Source: Providencia rettgeri
Lineage (GTDB): Bacteria > Pseudomonadota > Gammaproteobacteria > Enterobacterales > Enterobacteriaceae
Direction: 5' to 3'
Assembly (NCBI RefSeq): GCF_023205015.1
Contig: NZ_CP096258.1
Span: 2,046,001-2,110,000 of the forward strand
DNA length: 64,000 nt
Shown: positions 1-8,029 of the stretch, piece by piece
Layout: the number at the start of each line of letters is the position of its first letter
Numbering within the stretch: the stretch's first letter is position 1
Program-made: the position numbers and the translations under genes
Notes under the pieces: model-generated
The model's input: the letters and a program-made list of their open reading frames with translations, nothing else
Database searches by the model: none
Told to the model about the DNA's origin: nothing

Positions 1-384
1 AATGATGTGTTTTTTAATATTTTAGGAATTAGTTTTCAGGGAATTTTGGGTTATATTTTTTCACCCTTAGCTTTCATTTTGGGTAGTTCATGGGATGAAA
101 GTATTTCTTTTGGGACAATTATAGCGACTAAAATTTTATCAAATGAGTTTGTTGCTATGATTGATTATATGAAATTAACTAACTTAACACCACGAACGGA
201 TGCAATTATGTCTGTATTTTTAATATCATTTGCAAATTTTGGTTCTATCGGAATGATTATCGGTTGCGTTACAAGTATAAGCCGAGAACATGGAAAAATG
301 ATTGCATCAAATAGTTTTAGATTGATTGTTGGTTCAACTTTAGTCAGCTGTTTATCAGCGACGATTGTTGGTATTTTTGTATGA
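1..384 (+). CDS. NupC-type concentrative nucleoside transporter, C-terminal fragment (5' end outside window)
   Basis: This is the last ~127 residues of an inner-membrane nucleoside:cation symporter of the CNT family, open from base 1 and ending at a stop at 382-384. The fragment keeps the family's C-terminal pattern: hydrophobic helices, an FxxxLxG stretch, a conserved region with NEFVAM (typical of CNT nucleoside-site helices), then a final helix after the segment FANFGSIG. The GTG at position 7 is internal, not a start. A nucleoside hydrolase follows 21 bases downstream on the same strand, so the pair probably imports nucleosides and splits them. The family is clear; the substrate preference cannot be read from this fragment. 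Confidence 0.85.
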   Translation, partial: NDVFFNILGISFQGILGYIFSPLAFILGSSWDESISFGTIIATKILSNEFVAMIDYMKLTNLTPRTDAIMSVFLISFANFGSIGMIIGCVTSISREHGKMIASNSFRLIVGSTLVSCLSATIVGIFV

Positions 385-405
385 AAATAAATAAAGAGTA
401 ATAAA

Positions 406-1329
406 ATGCACAAAATAATAATAGACTGTGATCCTGGGGTAGATGATGCCGTAGCTATTTTTTTAGCTCTTGCTTCTCCAGAAATAAAATTAATAGGGGT
501 CACTACAGTTGCAGGAAATGTTGAATTAGAAAAGGTTCATAATAATGCAAAACAATTGCTTACATTAGCAAATAGGCAGGATATCCCCCTAGCAAAAGGT
601 TGTGAACGTCCATTAATGTCAAAAAGTGGGAGTAAAACACATGTTCATGGGACTGATGGTTTAGCCGGAGTGCTCTTGCCATCATCAGATTATCAAAATT
701 ATTCTGGTCACGCGGTGGATTTTATTATTGATACGGTAATGTCAAATCCAGGTGAAATAACATTATGTACTATGGCTTCCCTCACTAATATCGCAGTCGC
801 TATCATTAAAGAGCCAAAATTAGTTGATAATGTAAAAGATATTGTCGTTATGGGGGGAGCTGCATTTACACAGGGAAATATAACGCCAGCTGCTGAATTT
901 AATTTTTATGTAGACCCTCATGCCGCTCATATCGTTTTTGATAGTGCGCGACACATTACTATGCTTGGTTTGGATGTAACAAGTAAAGCTGATATAAGGG
1001 CGGGTTTGTGCGGTCCTTTGGAAAAAGGTGGTCTCATCGCTCAGACTGTGGCTGAAATGTGCCGAAGATATGCTGAATTTGATCCATTTCTTCATGATCC
1101 TTGTGTTATTGCGTATCTCATTAAACCCGAAATTTTTTCAGGTGTTGACGGTTCAATAACTATCGAATATGAGTCGAATAAATTATTTGGTCATAGTTTT
1201 GCTTATACATCTACTTTCATTAACCATGCCTCAAAAGCTAGGTACAATGAAGCTAAATGCAAAATTATTACAGACGTTGATACATCGAAATTAATATCTT
1301 TAATTACAGAACGTATCATAACTCTCTAA
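406..1329 (+). CDS. Inosine-uridine preferring nucleoside hydrolase (IunH/Rih family)
   Basis: A 307-residue cytosolic N-ribohydrolase that cleaves nucleosides to ribose and free base. The N-terminal calcium-binding signature DCDPGVDDA (residues 8-16) is intact, as are TTVAGN, the HG pair near residue 80, VMGG, AEFNFYVDP and the late HDP motif that supplies a metal or substrate ligand. One oddity is the segment usually read as GPLTN, which here is ASLTN. It is clearly coupled to the upstream transporter gene. E. coli has three paralogues (rihA, B, C); the sequence is about equally like RihB and RihC, so no symbol is given. Confidence 0.9.
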   Translation: MHKIIIDCDPGVDDAVAIFLALASPEIKLIGVTTVAGNVELEKVHNNAKQLLTLANRQDIPLAKGCERPLMSKSGSKTHVHGTDGLAGVLLPSSDYQNYSGHAVDFIIDTVMSNPGEITLCTMASLTNIAVAIIKEPKLVDNVKDIVVMGGAAFTQGNITPAAEFNFYVDPHAAHIVFDSARHITMLGLDVTSKADIRAGLCGPLEKGGLIAQTVAEMCRRYAEFDPFLHDPCVIAYLIKPEIFSGVDGSITIEYESNKLFGHSFAYTSTFINHASKARYNEAKCKIITDVDTSKLISLITERIITL

Positions 1330-1653
1330 GGTAAATTGTATCAATAATAACCTCGGGTGATTCTTGTTTAAAATACAGAAACTAAATATAGGTAATGACT
1401 CAGTGATTAATTAGAGAATTTTTTGGTCAATATCAGGGAGAAATTTTTACAGTTTGTTTAAGTTGCAACATTCTGTTGCTGATAGATAATCGCAAATTCT
1501 ATTTTTAAATTATTATTGTCATAGAGTTAGAGTTTGGTCAGCGAAATTTATAAAAAGTGAAAAATCTGCTAGTAGTGCTGTCTTCTTTATAGTCTTTATC
1601 TTATTGCCTAAGAACCAATAAGTACTTAATATATAAGAAAACTCGGAGGGTAT
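1330..1653. other. AT-rich intergenic stretch
   Basis: No coding region, RNA gene or convincing terminator was seen after the nucleoside hydrolase stop. The last bases carry a strong Shine-Dalgarno (CGGAGGG, 1644-1650) belonging to the small ORF at 1654. Confidence 0.5.
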
Positions 1654-1794
1654 ATGCCTGCAGCTGATCCTATTGAATTGGTTTCTTCTTTACTAGCTAA
1701 TACTATTAAAATGGTGATTACGCCAACAGAATATATTTCCCAAAGTGGCGCTATTGGAGATATTATTTATATAAGTTTGTTATTTTTTAACTAA
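1654..1794 (+). CDS. Small hypothetical ORF (46 aa), possibly a membrane peptide or a gene remnant
   Basis: ATG at 1654 lies 3 bases after a very good ribosome binding site (CGGAGGG). The 46-residue product begins MPAADPIELV, has a hydrophobic middle and ends in a strongly hydrophobic tail (IIYISLLFFN), so it could insert in a membrane. I do not recognise a family. It may be a real small protein or the start of a decayed gene. The spacing between Shine-Dalgarno and ATG is short, which lowers confidence in the start. Confidence 0.3.
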   Translation: MPAADPIELVSSLLANTIKMVITPTEYISQSGAIGDIIYISLLFFN

Positions 1795-1796
1795 AA

Positions 1797-1862
1797 ATGA
1801 TGAAATTATCATCATAAAAAAGTTAGTTTGATACAAATGAAGGAAGTCAGGGCTTCCTTCAT
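1797..1862 (-). terminator. Two tandem hairpins downstream of catA
   Basis: Two inverted repeats follow the catA stop on the minus strand. The nearer one (1837-1862) has a 10-bp perfect stem (ATGAAGGAAG / CTTCCTTCAT) and 6-nt loop, followed on the minus strand by TTTG. The farther one (1797-1815) has a 7-bp stem and a 5-nt loop, followed on the minus strand by TTTTT. Together they are probably the catA terminator. Confidence 0.55.
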
Positions 1863-1884
1863 GCTAGAAAGTCATTCGTGGACA

Positions 1885-2526
1885 TTAATGAGGTAATTCA
1901 TCACATAATTTTTGCAAAGTAGTTAAAAATTTACCCACATGAAAACCATCACAAACAGCATGATGTACTTGTACTGATAGGGGAAGCCATATTTTATTAC
2001 CTTCGCTATAATATTTCCCCATTGTGAATATTGGTGTGTAAATATTCCTACTATCTGCAATGTTTAGATTGAAACTGTCGAATGAGACCCAAGGTAGAGA
2101 TGACACATAGAATACATTATCGATTTGCTGGGGTTGAGGATATAACTTGAAATTATCTTTATATAATGTTACCTGCTGGTGATAGCTATCCATAAATATC
2201 GTCATTTCTGAAGAGTACTCACACCACAACGAAGAAAAAGTTTCAGTTTCTTTATGGAAGATTGTAAAACTGGGATTCACTTTATCCCATAAAATAAGCT
2301 CACCATTTTTGTTGGCGAATCTAAATTCTTTATAAGTATTAGCGACTCGTGATAATAAATAAATTATCGTAGGGTAAAACTTATATCCATTTGAATCTAT
2401 ATGCTTTTTAAGGTTAGTAATATCTATTTTACTTGTTAAACTAAACCCACAATTTATGGTTTTCTCGTAAGTGTTGTAATGCTCCTTACGTAACCATGTC
2501 TCTATATTAAATTTGGTATAATTCAT
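1885..2526 (-). CDS. catA: Type A chloramphenicol O-acetyltransferase
   Basis: A 213-residue trimeric cytosolic enzyme that transfers acetyl from acetyl-CoA to the 3-hydroxyl of chloramphenicol. The catalytic signature is intact near residue 189: HHAVCDGFH, in which the second His is the general base. Length matches CatA proteins (about 213-219). Other family hallmarks are the N-terminal FNIETW and FYPTIIYLLSRVAN. It sits alone between a racemase/XRE cluster and a small ORF, with no transposon parts nearby. This fits the chromosomal cat genes known from Proteus and Providencia better than a recent acquisition. Expression level cannot be judged from the sequence. Confidence 0.93.
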   Translation of the reverse strand: MNYTKFNIETWLRKEHYNTYEKTINCGFSLTSKIDITNLKKHIDSNGYKFYPTIIYLLSRVANTYKEFRFANKNGELILWDKVNPSFTIFHKETETFSSLWCEYSSEMTIFMDSYHQQVTLYKDNFKLYPQPQQIDNVFYVSSLPWVSFDSFNLNIADSRNIYTPIFTMGKYYSEGNKIWLPLSVQVHHAVCDGFHVGKFLTTLQKLCDELPH

Positions 2527-2717
2527 AATTTTTACTTCTAATAAATTAATATGATTGTTATTAGAAAGGGAACTTCTCTGTTTTTGATTGATTCATAGTG
2601 AATTTTTATATCTTTTTGCAGTTATGCCTGCATTTTAGCTAGCCTATTTTTGCTTGTTGAGGTCTCAAGTTTAACGATTTCAATGCAAGGCACAATTTGC
2701 GTGATAGTAACGTACAC

Positions 2718-2960
2718 TCATACACTTGGTTGTGCGTTGACGTAAGTATCAAAGAAGGTTTTGATATCTATATTGAGTATTTTAGAGAGTATCATAAGGT
2801 GCTCAATAAATATGGGAAGGCTCCCATCTTCATATTTTATATATGATTTTTCAGATATAGATATTAGTTCTGCCATTTTTTTTGTCGTAATTTGTTGTTC
2901 TATACGCTTTTTTTTAATGAGTTCACCCAGTACTGCATTACCAACATTATTTTTATTCAT
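2718..2960 (-). CDS. Small XRE-family helix-turn-helix regulator
   Basis: An 80-residue protein that is almost entirely one HTH_3/XRE DNA-binding domain: LGELIKKKRIEQQITTKKMA, then ISEKSYIKYEDGS as the recognition-helix region (residues ~31-47), then the usual dimer-side helices (ILSKILNIDIKTFF). It resembles the short XRE regulators that are frequent near fimbrial loci in Proteeae but lacks the SQQQxSRYERG box of MrpJ. It is transcribed toward catA, with 191 bases between them. Its target is unknown. Confidence 0.75.
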   Translation of the reverse strand: MNKNNVGNAVLGELIKKKRIEQQITTKKMAELISISEKSYIKYEDGSLPIFIEHLMILSKILNIDIKTFFDTYVNAQPSV

Positions 2961-3293
2961 AGTAACCTGTTATTAAGCTTGATTTTGACTTTTTTATTAT
3001 CTTAGATGGAAGATTATATTCAATGGGTAATAATCTGTAAAATTAAGAGGAGGTATATCTAAGATGATAAAGTTGAAATTAAACCTTATAGTATAAGTAT
3101 AGTAAATTATGATAAAAATAACACGGTTATATTTTATAATCTAGAGGTGAAAGATACTGAATATGAAATTCTATTAAATAGCATAAAATACTATTTTCTA
3201 CTAGATGATATGTTAATTTTGATACTATTATTTAACATAGGTTATTTTTAGCTATAGTTATTTAAGATAAGATCTATTGTTAATTAAATCTGA
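2961..3293. other. Gene-free AT-rich gap
   Basis: The gap lies between the XRE gene start and the ygeA-like stop. It is very AT-rich with several short inverted AT runs but no stem with a U-tract that I trust, and no open reading frame with a ribosome binding site. Confidence 0.5.
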
Positions 3294-3989
3294 TTATACA
3301 GACAGTACTACCTCTACCACTTTTTGAGCATGAATAGCGGTGGTATCAAAGATTCTTGCTGTAGTATCATCTTGATTAATAAGTAATGTTATTTCAGTAC
3401 ATCCTAAAATGATACCTTCAGCACCATTTTCTATTAGTTTTGCCATTATACGCTGATATTCTTTTTTAGAATTGACATCGATTTTCCCTAAACACAATTC
3501 ATTATAAATAATATCATGAACTGTCTTTCTATCTTTCTCGTTAGGTATTAATACATCCAAATTAAACTTATCAATTAATCTTTGTTTATAGAAAGGTTGC
3601 TCCATAGTAAAAGCGGTACCTAAGAGTCCAATCTTTTTAATACCTGATTGCATAATTCGGTCACCAGTTGCATCTGCGATATGTAATAAAGGAAGACCCG
3701 TTTGTGATTCTATGTATGGTGCAACTTTATGCATAGTATTGGTGCAAAGGACAAGAAAATCGGCGCCTGCAAGCTTTAAGCGCTCCCCTGCATCAGCTAA
3801 ACATTGTGCCGCTAAATCCCATTGCCCGTTAGATTGGTACTGTTCTAATTCTGCGAAATCAACACTATATAAAACAATTTTAGCAGAATGCAAGCCACCT
3901 AGCTGTTGTTTTATGCCTTCGTTAATTTGTTGATAGTATAGTAATGTTGATTCCCAACTCATACCGCCTATAAGGCCAACAGTTTTCAT
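3294..3989 (-). CDS. ygeA: Aspartate/glutamate racemase family protein (YgeA/RacX-like)
   Basis: A 231-residue cofactor-independent amino-acid racemase. Both catalytic cysteines are visible: CTNTMHK (near residue 82) and LGCTEI (near residue 196), the paired thiols that remove and return the alpha-proton. The N-terminus MKTVGLIGGMSWESTLLYY is diagnostic of the YgeA/aspartate racemase group. E. coli YgeA is a broad-specificity racemase; the substrate here is inferred only. It stands alone. Confidence 0.88.
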   Translation of the reverse strand: MKTVGLIGGMSWESTLLYYQQINEGIKQQLGGLHSAKIVLYSVDFAELEQYQSNGQWDLAAQCLADAGERLKLAGADFLVLCTNTMHKVAPYIESQTGLPLLHIADATGDRIMQSGIKKIGLLGTAFTMEQPFYKQRLIDKFNLDVLIPNEKDRKTVHDIIYNELCLGKIDVNSKKEYQRIMAKLIENGAEGIILGCTEITLLINQDDTTARIFDTTAIHAQKVVEVVLSV

Positions 3990-4259
3990 TTTTGAGCTCC
4001 TGCTATTGTATTGTTTTCTTACTATACTGATTGTTTACAAAGAAAAACAAGAGAAACCAGAAAGTTTTTTCGGAAGATGAAGGGAAGAAAATAGCTGTAA
4101 TATTAAACACAAATTAACACTACATCTTAAATGGTTTTTATATTTGATATATTGAGGAAAAAAAAGGATAAATATAAAAATTTTACGTTTTAAAGATGGA
4201 TTTAAATTGATATCTGGTTATCATCATAATGAATATTATCTCCACAAAACTGGACATAT

Positions 4260-4685
4260 ATGGTGAGAATGAAAATGAATTTCTTCAAAGTAATCATTGC
4301 GATACTGGTTTTTGGTGCTGCATTTTTGTTAGGAGCACTTTATATGAAGCCAACCCAATTAAGTTTAGTTGAGCAGGTGAAAAAGAATGTTTATGATGTT
4401 TTAGCGTATCCACAAGCGGCAAAATTTAGGAATATTGAATATCATTTTTCTCGCTACACTGCGGATAATGGTAAGGTAGGTTATGTTTGTGGGGAGGTCT
4501 ATCGATATAAAAATGAAAAGCCTGACGGGTTTAAGCGCTTTATTGTTAAATCGTATACTAATGACAACGGCCGTATGGATATTTCAATTCCATTTATTGA
4601 TGGAGGGCATGAAATATTATTGCCAGAACAAGTTAATCAAATTTGGAATGATAAATGCTCGAGTCCTGCTTCACCATTAGAGTAG
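4260..4685 (+). CDS. Hypothetical membrane-anchored protein
   Basis: The 141-residue product has one N-terminal membrane helix (residues ~8-26, VIIAILVFGAAFLLGALYM) with the rest presumably periplasmic. The soluble part has YPQAAKFRNIEYHFSRY, VGYVCGEV and a second Cys near the end (NDKCSSP), which could form a disulfide. The YPxAAKFRN...CGEVN-like layout is seen in many small uncharacterised proteobacterial proteins. Starts at 4260, 4269 (MKMNFF) and 4275 are all possible; 4269 gives the cleanest signal-anchor. No function is proposed. Confidence 0.6.
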   Translation: MVRMKMNFFKVIIAILVFGAAFLLGALYMKPTQLSLVEQVKKNVYDVLAYPQAAKFRNIEYHFSRYTADNGKVGYVCGEVYRYKNEKPDGFKRFIVKSYTNDNGRMDISIPFIDGGHEILLPEQVNQIWNDKCSSPASPLE

Positions 4686-4923
4686 GAAATAAATTTTCGA
4701 ATATAGAATATATAAGAAAATACCATGGGCTGCATGGTAACGCAGTGAAACTAATAAGCAAAGCTGGATTATATATTACTGGTTTAGTGTTATACTAAAT
4801 ACGTTACACTTTGTTTTGTTATTTTTATGAAACAAAAAAAAAGCCTTTGTGGTCAACGATGACTATATTTTTTGATATTCATTTTTTAATGAATTTTTAA
4901 TTTAGTAGTTTAAGGAGTCGATA

Positions 4924-5112
4924 ATGGTTAGTAATAATAGTGCACGTCGTTTGTTAGGTATGCCTTATAAATTAAGTCGTTCTAAGAGGAATATACGTGT
5001 ATCGTTAGGTTCAAAAGATAATGCGATAGTCGCGGTGCAAAAAAATAAAGCGACAGAAAAGAAAACATATCATTCAGTAACTGTGTTTTACCCAGAATAT
5101 GTTATTAGTTAA
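4924..5112 (+). CDS. Small basic hypothetical protein (62 aa)
   Basis: ATG at 4924 follows AAGGAGTCGATA, a good ribosome binding site. The product is very basic and Ser/Lys/Arg-rich (SARRLLGMPYKLSRSKRN), with no membrane segment. A convincing intrinsic terminator follows 12 bases after the stop, so this looks like an independently transcribed small gene. No family was recognised. Confidence 0.5.
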   Translation: MVSNNSARRLLGMPYKLSRSKRNIRVSLGSKDNAIVAVQKNKATEKKTYHSVTVFYPEYVIS

Positions 5113-5124
5113 TTGAATGGATGT

Positions 5125-5160
5125 AACCCTCTAGATTCACTAGGGGGTTTAAGTTATTTT
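5125..5160 (+). terminator. Intrinsic terminator of the 62-aa gene
   Basis: A 10-bp stem AACCCTCTAG / CTAGGGGGTT (5125-5134 with 5140-5149, one U-G wobble) with a 5-nt loop, followed by a T-rich tail. Confidence 0.7.
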
Positions 5161-5332
5161 ATCCGAACTAGAGTTTTCTTATTAAATTACATTAGCTCAT
5201 TTCTATATACCCTCTTTATGAGTCATTTTATGAGTATTCTATTACAAAAAATAAACAGTAGTCATAAAATAGATTAAGCGATATTATCTGCATTAATTAA
5301 AAACTAAAAAAGATGACTGTCGGTGTTGTAGA

Positions 5333-6112
5333 ATGAAATTTTATTGTTGCCTTCTACTTTTATTTTGTTTTTCTCTTTCAGGATGCTCTACTCAGTTTAA
5401 GTCTGATGAAGAAACTAATCGTTTGAAATTTAATATTCAACAAGCAAATACTGTTCCTATTGGGGATTCTGTAGAGACGTTGGCTGTTTCGGATATGTTA
5501 CCAGGCGATATTCTTTTATCATCTGCTACAGGGTTAAATTCATGGGGAATTCGATTATTTAGTATTAGCGGGGTAAGCCACGCATCTATTTACTTAGGGC
5601 TGGGGGAAGTCGCAGAATCTGTAGGAAGTGGGGTTAGGATCATTACATTAGACCAAGCAGTGAAGGATTCTAATAACATGGTCGTATTGAGACAAGCCGG
5701 TTTAACATCATTACATGCAGAAAAATTACGTGAATTTTCGGTTCAAAATAATGGAAACAAGTATAACTACAAAGGTATTGTGATGATTGCTCCTTGGATG
5801 ATCACAAAAAGAGTATGCGAACTTCCATTAATTGGTGAAACGATACGTAATTTTTGCTTAAGAACTTTAGCGACAGTTCAATTAGGCGATGATATAGACC
5901 AAGCTAATGGTTTCTTTTGTTCACAGTTTGTCTTAGATGCTTATAAATATGCGGGGATCCCATTGTTTGAAGGGAATTCATCATGGATAACACCTGCAGA
6001 TATATTACATATGCGTACAGGCGATGTACCGACTTTTATGCCAACTCAACGTTTATCGTATGTTGGGCATTTAAAATCATGGAGCTTTAGTAGTGCAATA
6101 AGCAGAAAATAA
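5333..6112 (+). CDS. YaeF-like lipoprotein, permuted papain-like (NlpC/P60 superfamily, YiiX/YaeF) hydrolase
   Basis: The 259-residue precursor has a lipoprotein signal: hydrophobic residues 5-14, then lipobox LSGC with the lipidated Cys at residue 18. The body carries the permuted NlpC/P60 layout: MLPGDILLSS (residues ~56-65), the His motif VSHASIYLG (~82-90), and a late Cys motif FFCSQFVLDAYKYAG (~195-209), as in E. coli YaeF and YiiX. It is probably an envelope-anchored thiol hydrolase acting on a peptide or acyl substrate; the substrate is unknown. The gene is monocistronic, with a hairpin just downstream. Confidence 0.8.
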   Translation: MKFYCCLLLLFCFSLSGCSTQFKSDEETNRLKFNIQQANTVPIGDSVETLAVSDMLPGDILLSSATGLNSWGIRLFSISGVSHASIYLGLGEVAESVGSGVRIITLDQAVKDSNNMVVLRQAGLTSLHAEKLREFSVQNNGNKYNYKGIVMIAPWMITKRVCELPLIGETIRNFCLRTLATVQLGDDIDQANGFFCSQFVLDAYKYAGIPLFEGNSSWITPADILHMRTGDVPTFMPTQRLSYVGHLKSWSFSSAISRK

Positions 6113-6128
6113 ATGGGTAATTTAAACC

Positions 6129-6157
6129 AAAAAAAAGGCCAACATATAAAGTTGGCC
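6129..6157. terminator. Hairpin after the YaeF-like gene
   Basis: A 7-bp GC-rich stem GGCCAAC / GTTGGCC (6137-6143, 6151-6157) is preceded by a run of eight A. On the plus strand the U-tract is poor. On the minus strand the stem is followed by eight T, so it would terminate leftward transcription well. Confidence 0.5.
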
Positions 6158-6439
6158 TGCTAAACTGGAAGCAATGTGAGCAATGTCGTTTGTGATAAAC
6201 TTGAGTGATTTACTCAAGTATTCACAAGGTAAAAGATAACCATTCTCATTTAAGAAATCAACCCCTTTTTTTATGTAGTTACTTCTTTCATTTTCTCATC
6301 TTAATTCATTTTTTTGTTATAAAAAACAATGCATTGCAGATTTTGATCTAATAAAAATCACTTTTTTGACAAAAAAAATTTAAAAAAAAACGATTAATGA
6401 GATTATTCTTGCTGAGATTAATCATTAATAGGCGTGTTT
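6158..6439. other. Gene-free gap with one palindrome
   Basis: It contains an imperfect inverted repeat around 6199-6219 (ACTTGAGT / ACTCAAGT with a 5-nt loop, flanked by GTGA and TCAC), then poly-A/T DNA. No reading frame was seen. It leads into the composite pseudogene at 6440. Confidence 0.4.
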
Positions 6440-6855
6440 ATGATGCGAAAATTAAAGGTGGGTGTCGTCGGCTTAGGTGCTATTGCACAAAAAGCCATTC
6501 TTTTTATCTTGAGTTGTTAAAGCTACCTTTAAAACCAATAGAAGAGGGGAGCCAATAGTTAACTTGCGAACAAGAAGGGCTTGAAGGTGTTAAACATTTT
6601 GCACTTTGGCCTATAGAACAAGCAGCCCAATCGTGTTTTAGGCAAAGTGAATGGCCTGAAAAGATACCGATACCGCAAAGTTGGATGGAATTTGAGGTTG
6701 CCGACATTGAAAAAATTACGAACAGTTGCCTTAAGGAAGGTTATATCTTATTAGTTAATAATCGAATAGAGCCATGGGGACATACAGTAACAAGGTTATT
6801 AAGCCCAGAAGGTATGTTAGTTGGTTTAACGGTGATGCCATGGCTAAGAGAATAG
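6440..6855 (+). pseudogene. Composite gene remnant: MviM/YceM-like oxidoreductase 5' end joined to a VOC (glyoxalase-fold) protein 3' end
   Basis: From ATG 6440 the frame reads MMRKLKVGVVGLGAIAQKA, the N-terminal Rossmann motif of Gfo/Idh/MocA proteins such as E. coli MviM, and stops at 6518-6520 after 26 codons. From about 6493 another frame reads HSFYLELLKLPLKPIEEGSQ, stop (TAG at ~6556), LTCEQEGLEGVKHFALWPIEQ... to PWGHTVTRLLSPEGMLVG and a stop at 6853-6855. This is a VOC-superfamily dioxygenase/glyoxalase C-terminal part with its beta-strand motifs intact. The pattern fits a deletion that fused the start of one gene to the end of another, followed by an in-frame stop. It is probably non-functional. 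Confidence 0.65.
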
Positions 6856-6969
6856 TCGGTTTTTATTTGTAGCTAGAGATCTCATTTATCTTTGTGGATA
6901 AGAGACATTTATTAGTAATTGTTTATAATTTTGTTGTAGAACTTCATTTTAACTATTTTAGGAGGGGTT

Positions 6970-7398
6970 ATGTATAAAACGATTCTGGTCCCTATCGATT
7001 TAACCGAAGATGAATTAACCAGTAAAGCCGTTCGTCATGCCGTTAATCTAGCAAAACAATCGAGCGCTAAAATTCATCTTATTCATGTTTTACCCATTTC
7101 ATCAGCAATTATTAATGCGTACGCTTTAGGTTACATGGAAATAAAAGACCGTGCGACAGTGAAAGCGGAAGAAGACATGAAAATGTTAATGGATTCAATT
7201 GATTTACCTCATGATGGCGTGAGTTATACGATAACGTTTGGTTCTCCACGAGATGAGGTGATTAATACAGCAAAAGATATTAATGCAGATATTATTGTCA
7301 TCGGCTCTCGTCGCCCAAATATTACAACTCATCTTTTAGGGTCAACGGCTGCAGGTATAGTGCGTTACGCGGAAACATCCGTGTTGGTTGTACGTTAA
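6970..7398 (+). CDS. uspF: Universal stress protein, UspF/UspG type
   Basis: A single 142-residue Usp domain. It starts YKTILVPIDLTEDEL (Asp for the nucleotide pocket), and the ATP-binding segment GSRRPNITTHLLGSTAAGIVRYAETSVLVVR matches the G-x2-G-x9-G(S/T) scheme in the UspF manner. It is a cytosolic nucleotide-binding dimer linked to stress survival. A strong Shine-Dalgarno (AGGAGGGG) precedes the ATG. A terminator follows directly, so it is transcribed separately from the next gene. Nearly the same protein recurs at 8030. Confidence 0.88.
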   Translation: MYKTILVPIDLTEDELTSKAVRHAVNLAKQSSAKIHLIHVLPISSAIINAYALGYMEIKDRATVKAEEDMKMLMDSIDLPHDGVSYTITFGSPRDEVINTAKDINADIIVIGSRRPNITTHLLGSTAAGIVRYAETSVLVVR

Positions 7399-7409
7399 TA
7401 ATTAGAGGA

Positions 7410-7440
7410 GAACCTGCTAATAGGGTAGGTTCTTTTTTTA
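7410..7440 (+). terminator. Intrinsic terminator after uspF
   Basis: Stem GAACCT / AGGTTC (7410-7415, 7427-7432) followed by seven T. Confidence 0.75.
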
Positions 7441-7524
7441 TTTCATTATTGGTATTGCTAATTCTATTAGTTTTATCATTCAAGTTGATTTATCTTACTT
7501 ATAACAAGGTGAGTTTGAGTCAGT

Positions 7525-7860
7525 ATGGAAAAATTTTCGCAAGAATTACTGCGTATTGAACACTTTGTTCTGAGAGTTTTGCGTTTTTATTTACTCGGGC
7601 TGTTGATCTTTTTTCTTGGGTTATTACCCGGTATCATCGGCTTTTATTTTATTGAAGGCCACTCAGTTGTTGAGTCAATGCTTAATGCCTTGTCAATGTT
7701 GAGTGGGCAAGCTATTGAGCCCTCTCCGATTACTCGAGGAGGTCGTTTCTTTATCGCTATTTATGGTTTATTTTTACAAAGCGTTTTTATTATCAGTATT
7801 GGATTAATTGTAACGCCTTTCATTCATCGAATTTTGCATAAATGGCATTTAGAAGAATAA
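7525..7860 (+). CDS. Small two-helix membrane protein resembling a potassium-channel pore domain
   Basis: The 111-residue product has a first membrane helix at about residues 20-42, a re-entrant-like segment (ALSMLSGQAIEPSPITRGGRFF), and a second helix about 77-100, ending FIHRILHKWHLEE. The order helix, short hydrophobic pore-like segment, helix is that of Ion_trans_2 (two-TM channel) domains, and the ending fHRxLHxxHLE recurs in small uncharacterised members of that group. The TVGYG selectivity filter is absent, so potassium selectivity is not supported. It lies between two usp genes, which suggests a stress-linked role by inference only. Confidence 0.6.
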   Translation: MEKFSQELLRIEHFVLRVLRFYLLGLLIFFLGLLPGIIGFYFIEGHSVVESMLNALSMLSGQAIEPSPITRGGRFFIAIYGLFLQSVFIISIGLIVTPFIHRILHKWHLEE

Positions 7861-8029
7861 TTTTTTGTTGTAATAGTAAGGGGCTTCACAGCTTTTTTAG
7901 TGTAGTAAGACTATACTTTGAAAGATGAAAAGGAAAATATTCACCCGCTACGCCTAATAACTAAGTTGTAAAAATACACAACAATACAACTTGAATAAAA
8001 ATGTAAACACAATTAATAAGGGGCATCAT

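Noticed and set aside
820..1095. Long minus-strand frames inside known genes (for example in the nucleoside hydrolase, phoH, dms and cio genes)
   Set aside because: They mirror well-supported genes on the other strand, lack ribosome sites, and have no family resemblance.
4721..4739. Inverted repeat TACCATG / CATGGTA as a terminator
   Set aside because: No T-run follows on either strand; too short to call.
7525..7860. Calling the two-helix protein a potassium channel
   Set aside because: The TVGYG filter is missing, so only a pore-like fold is supported.
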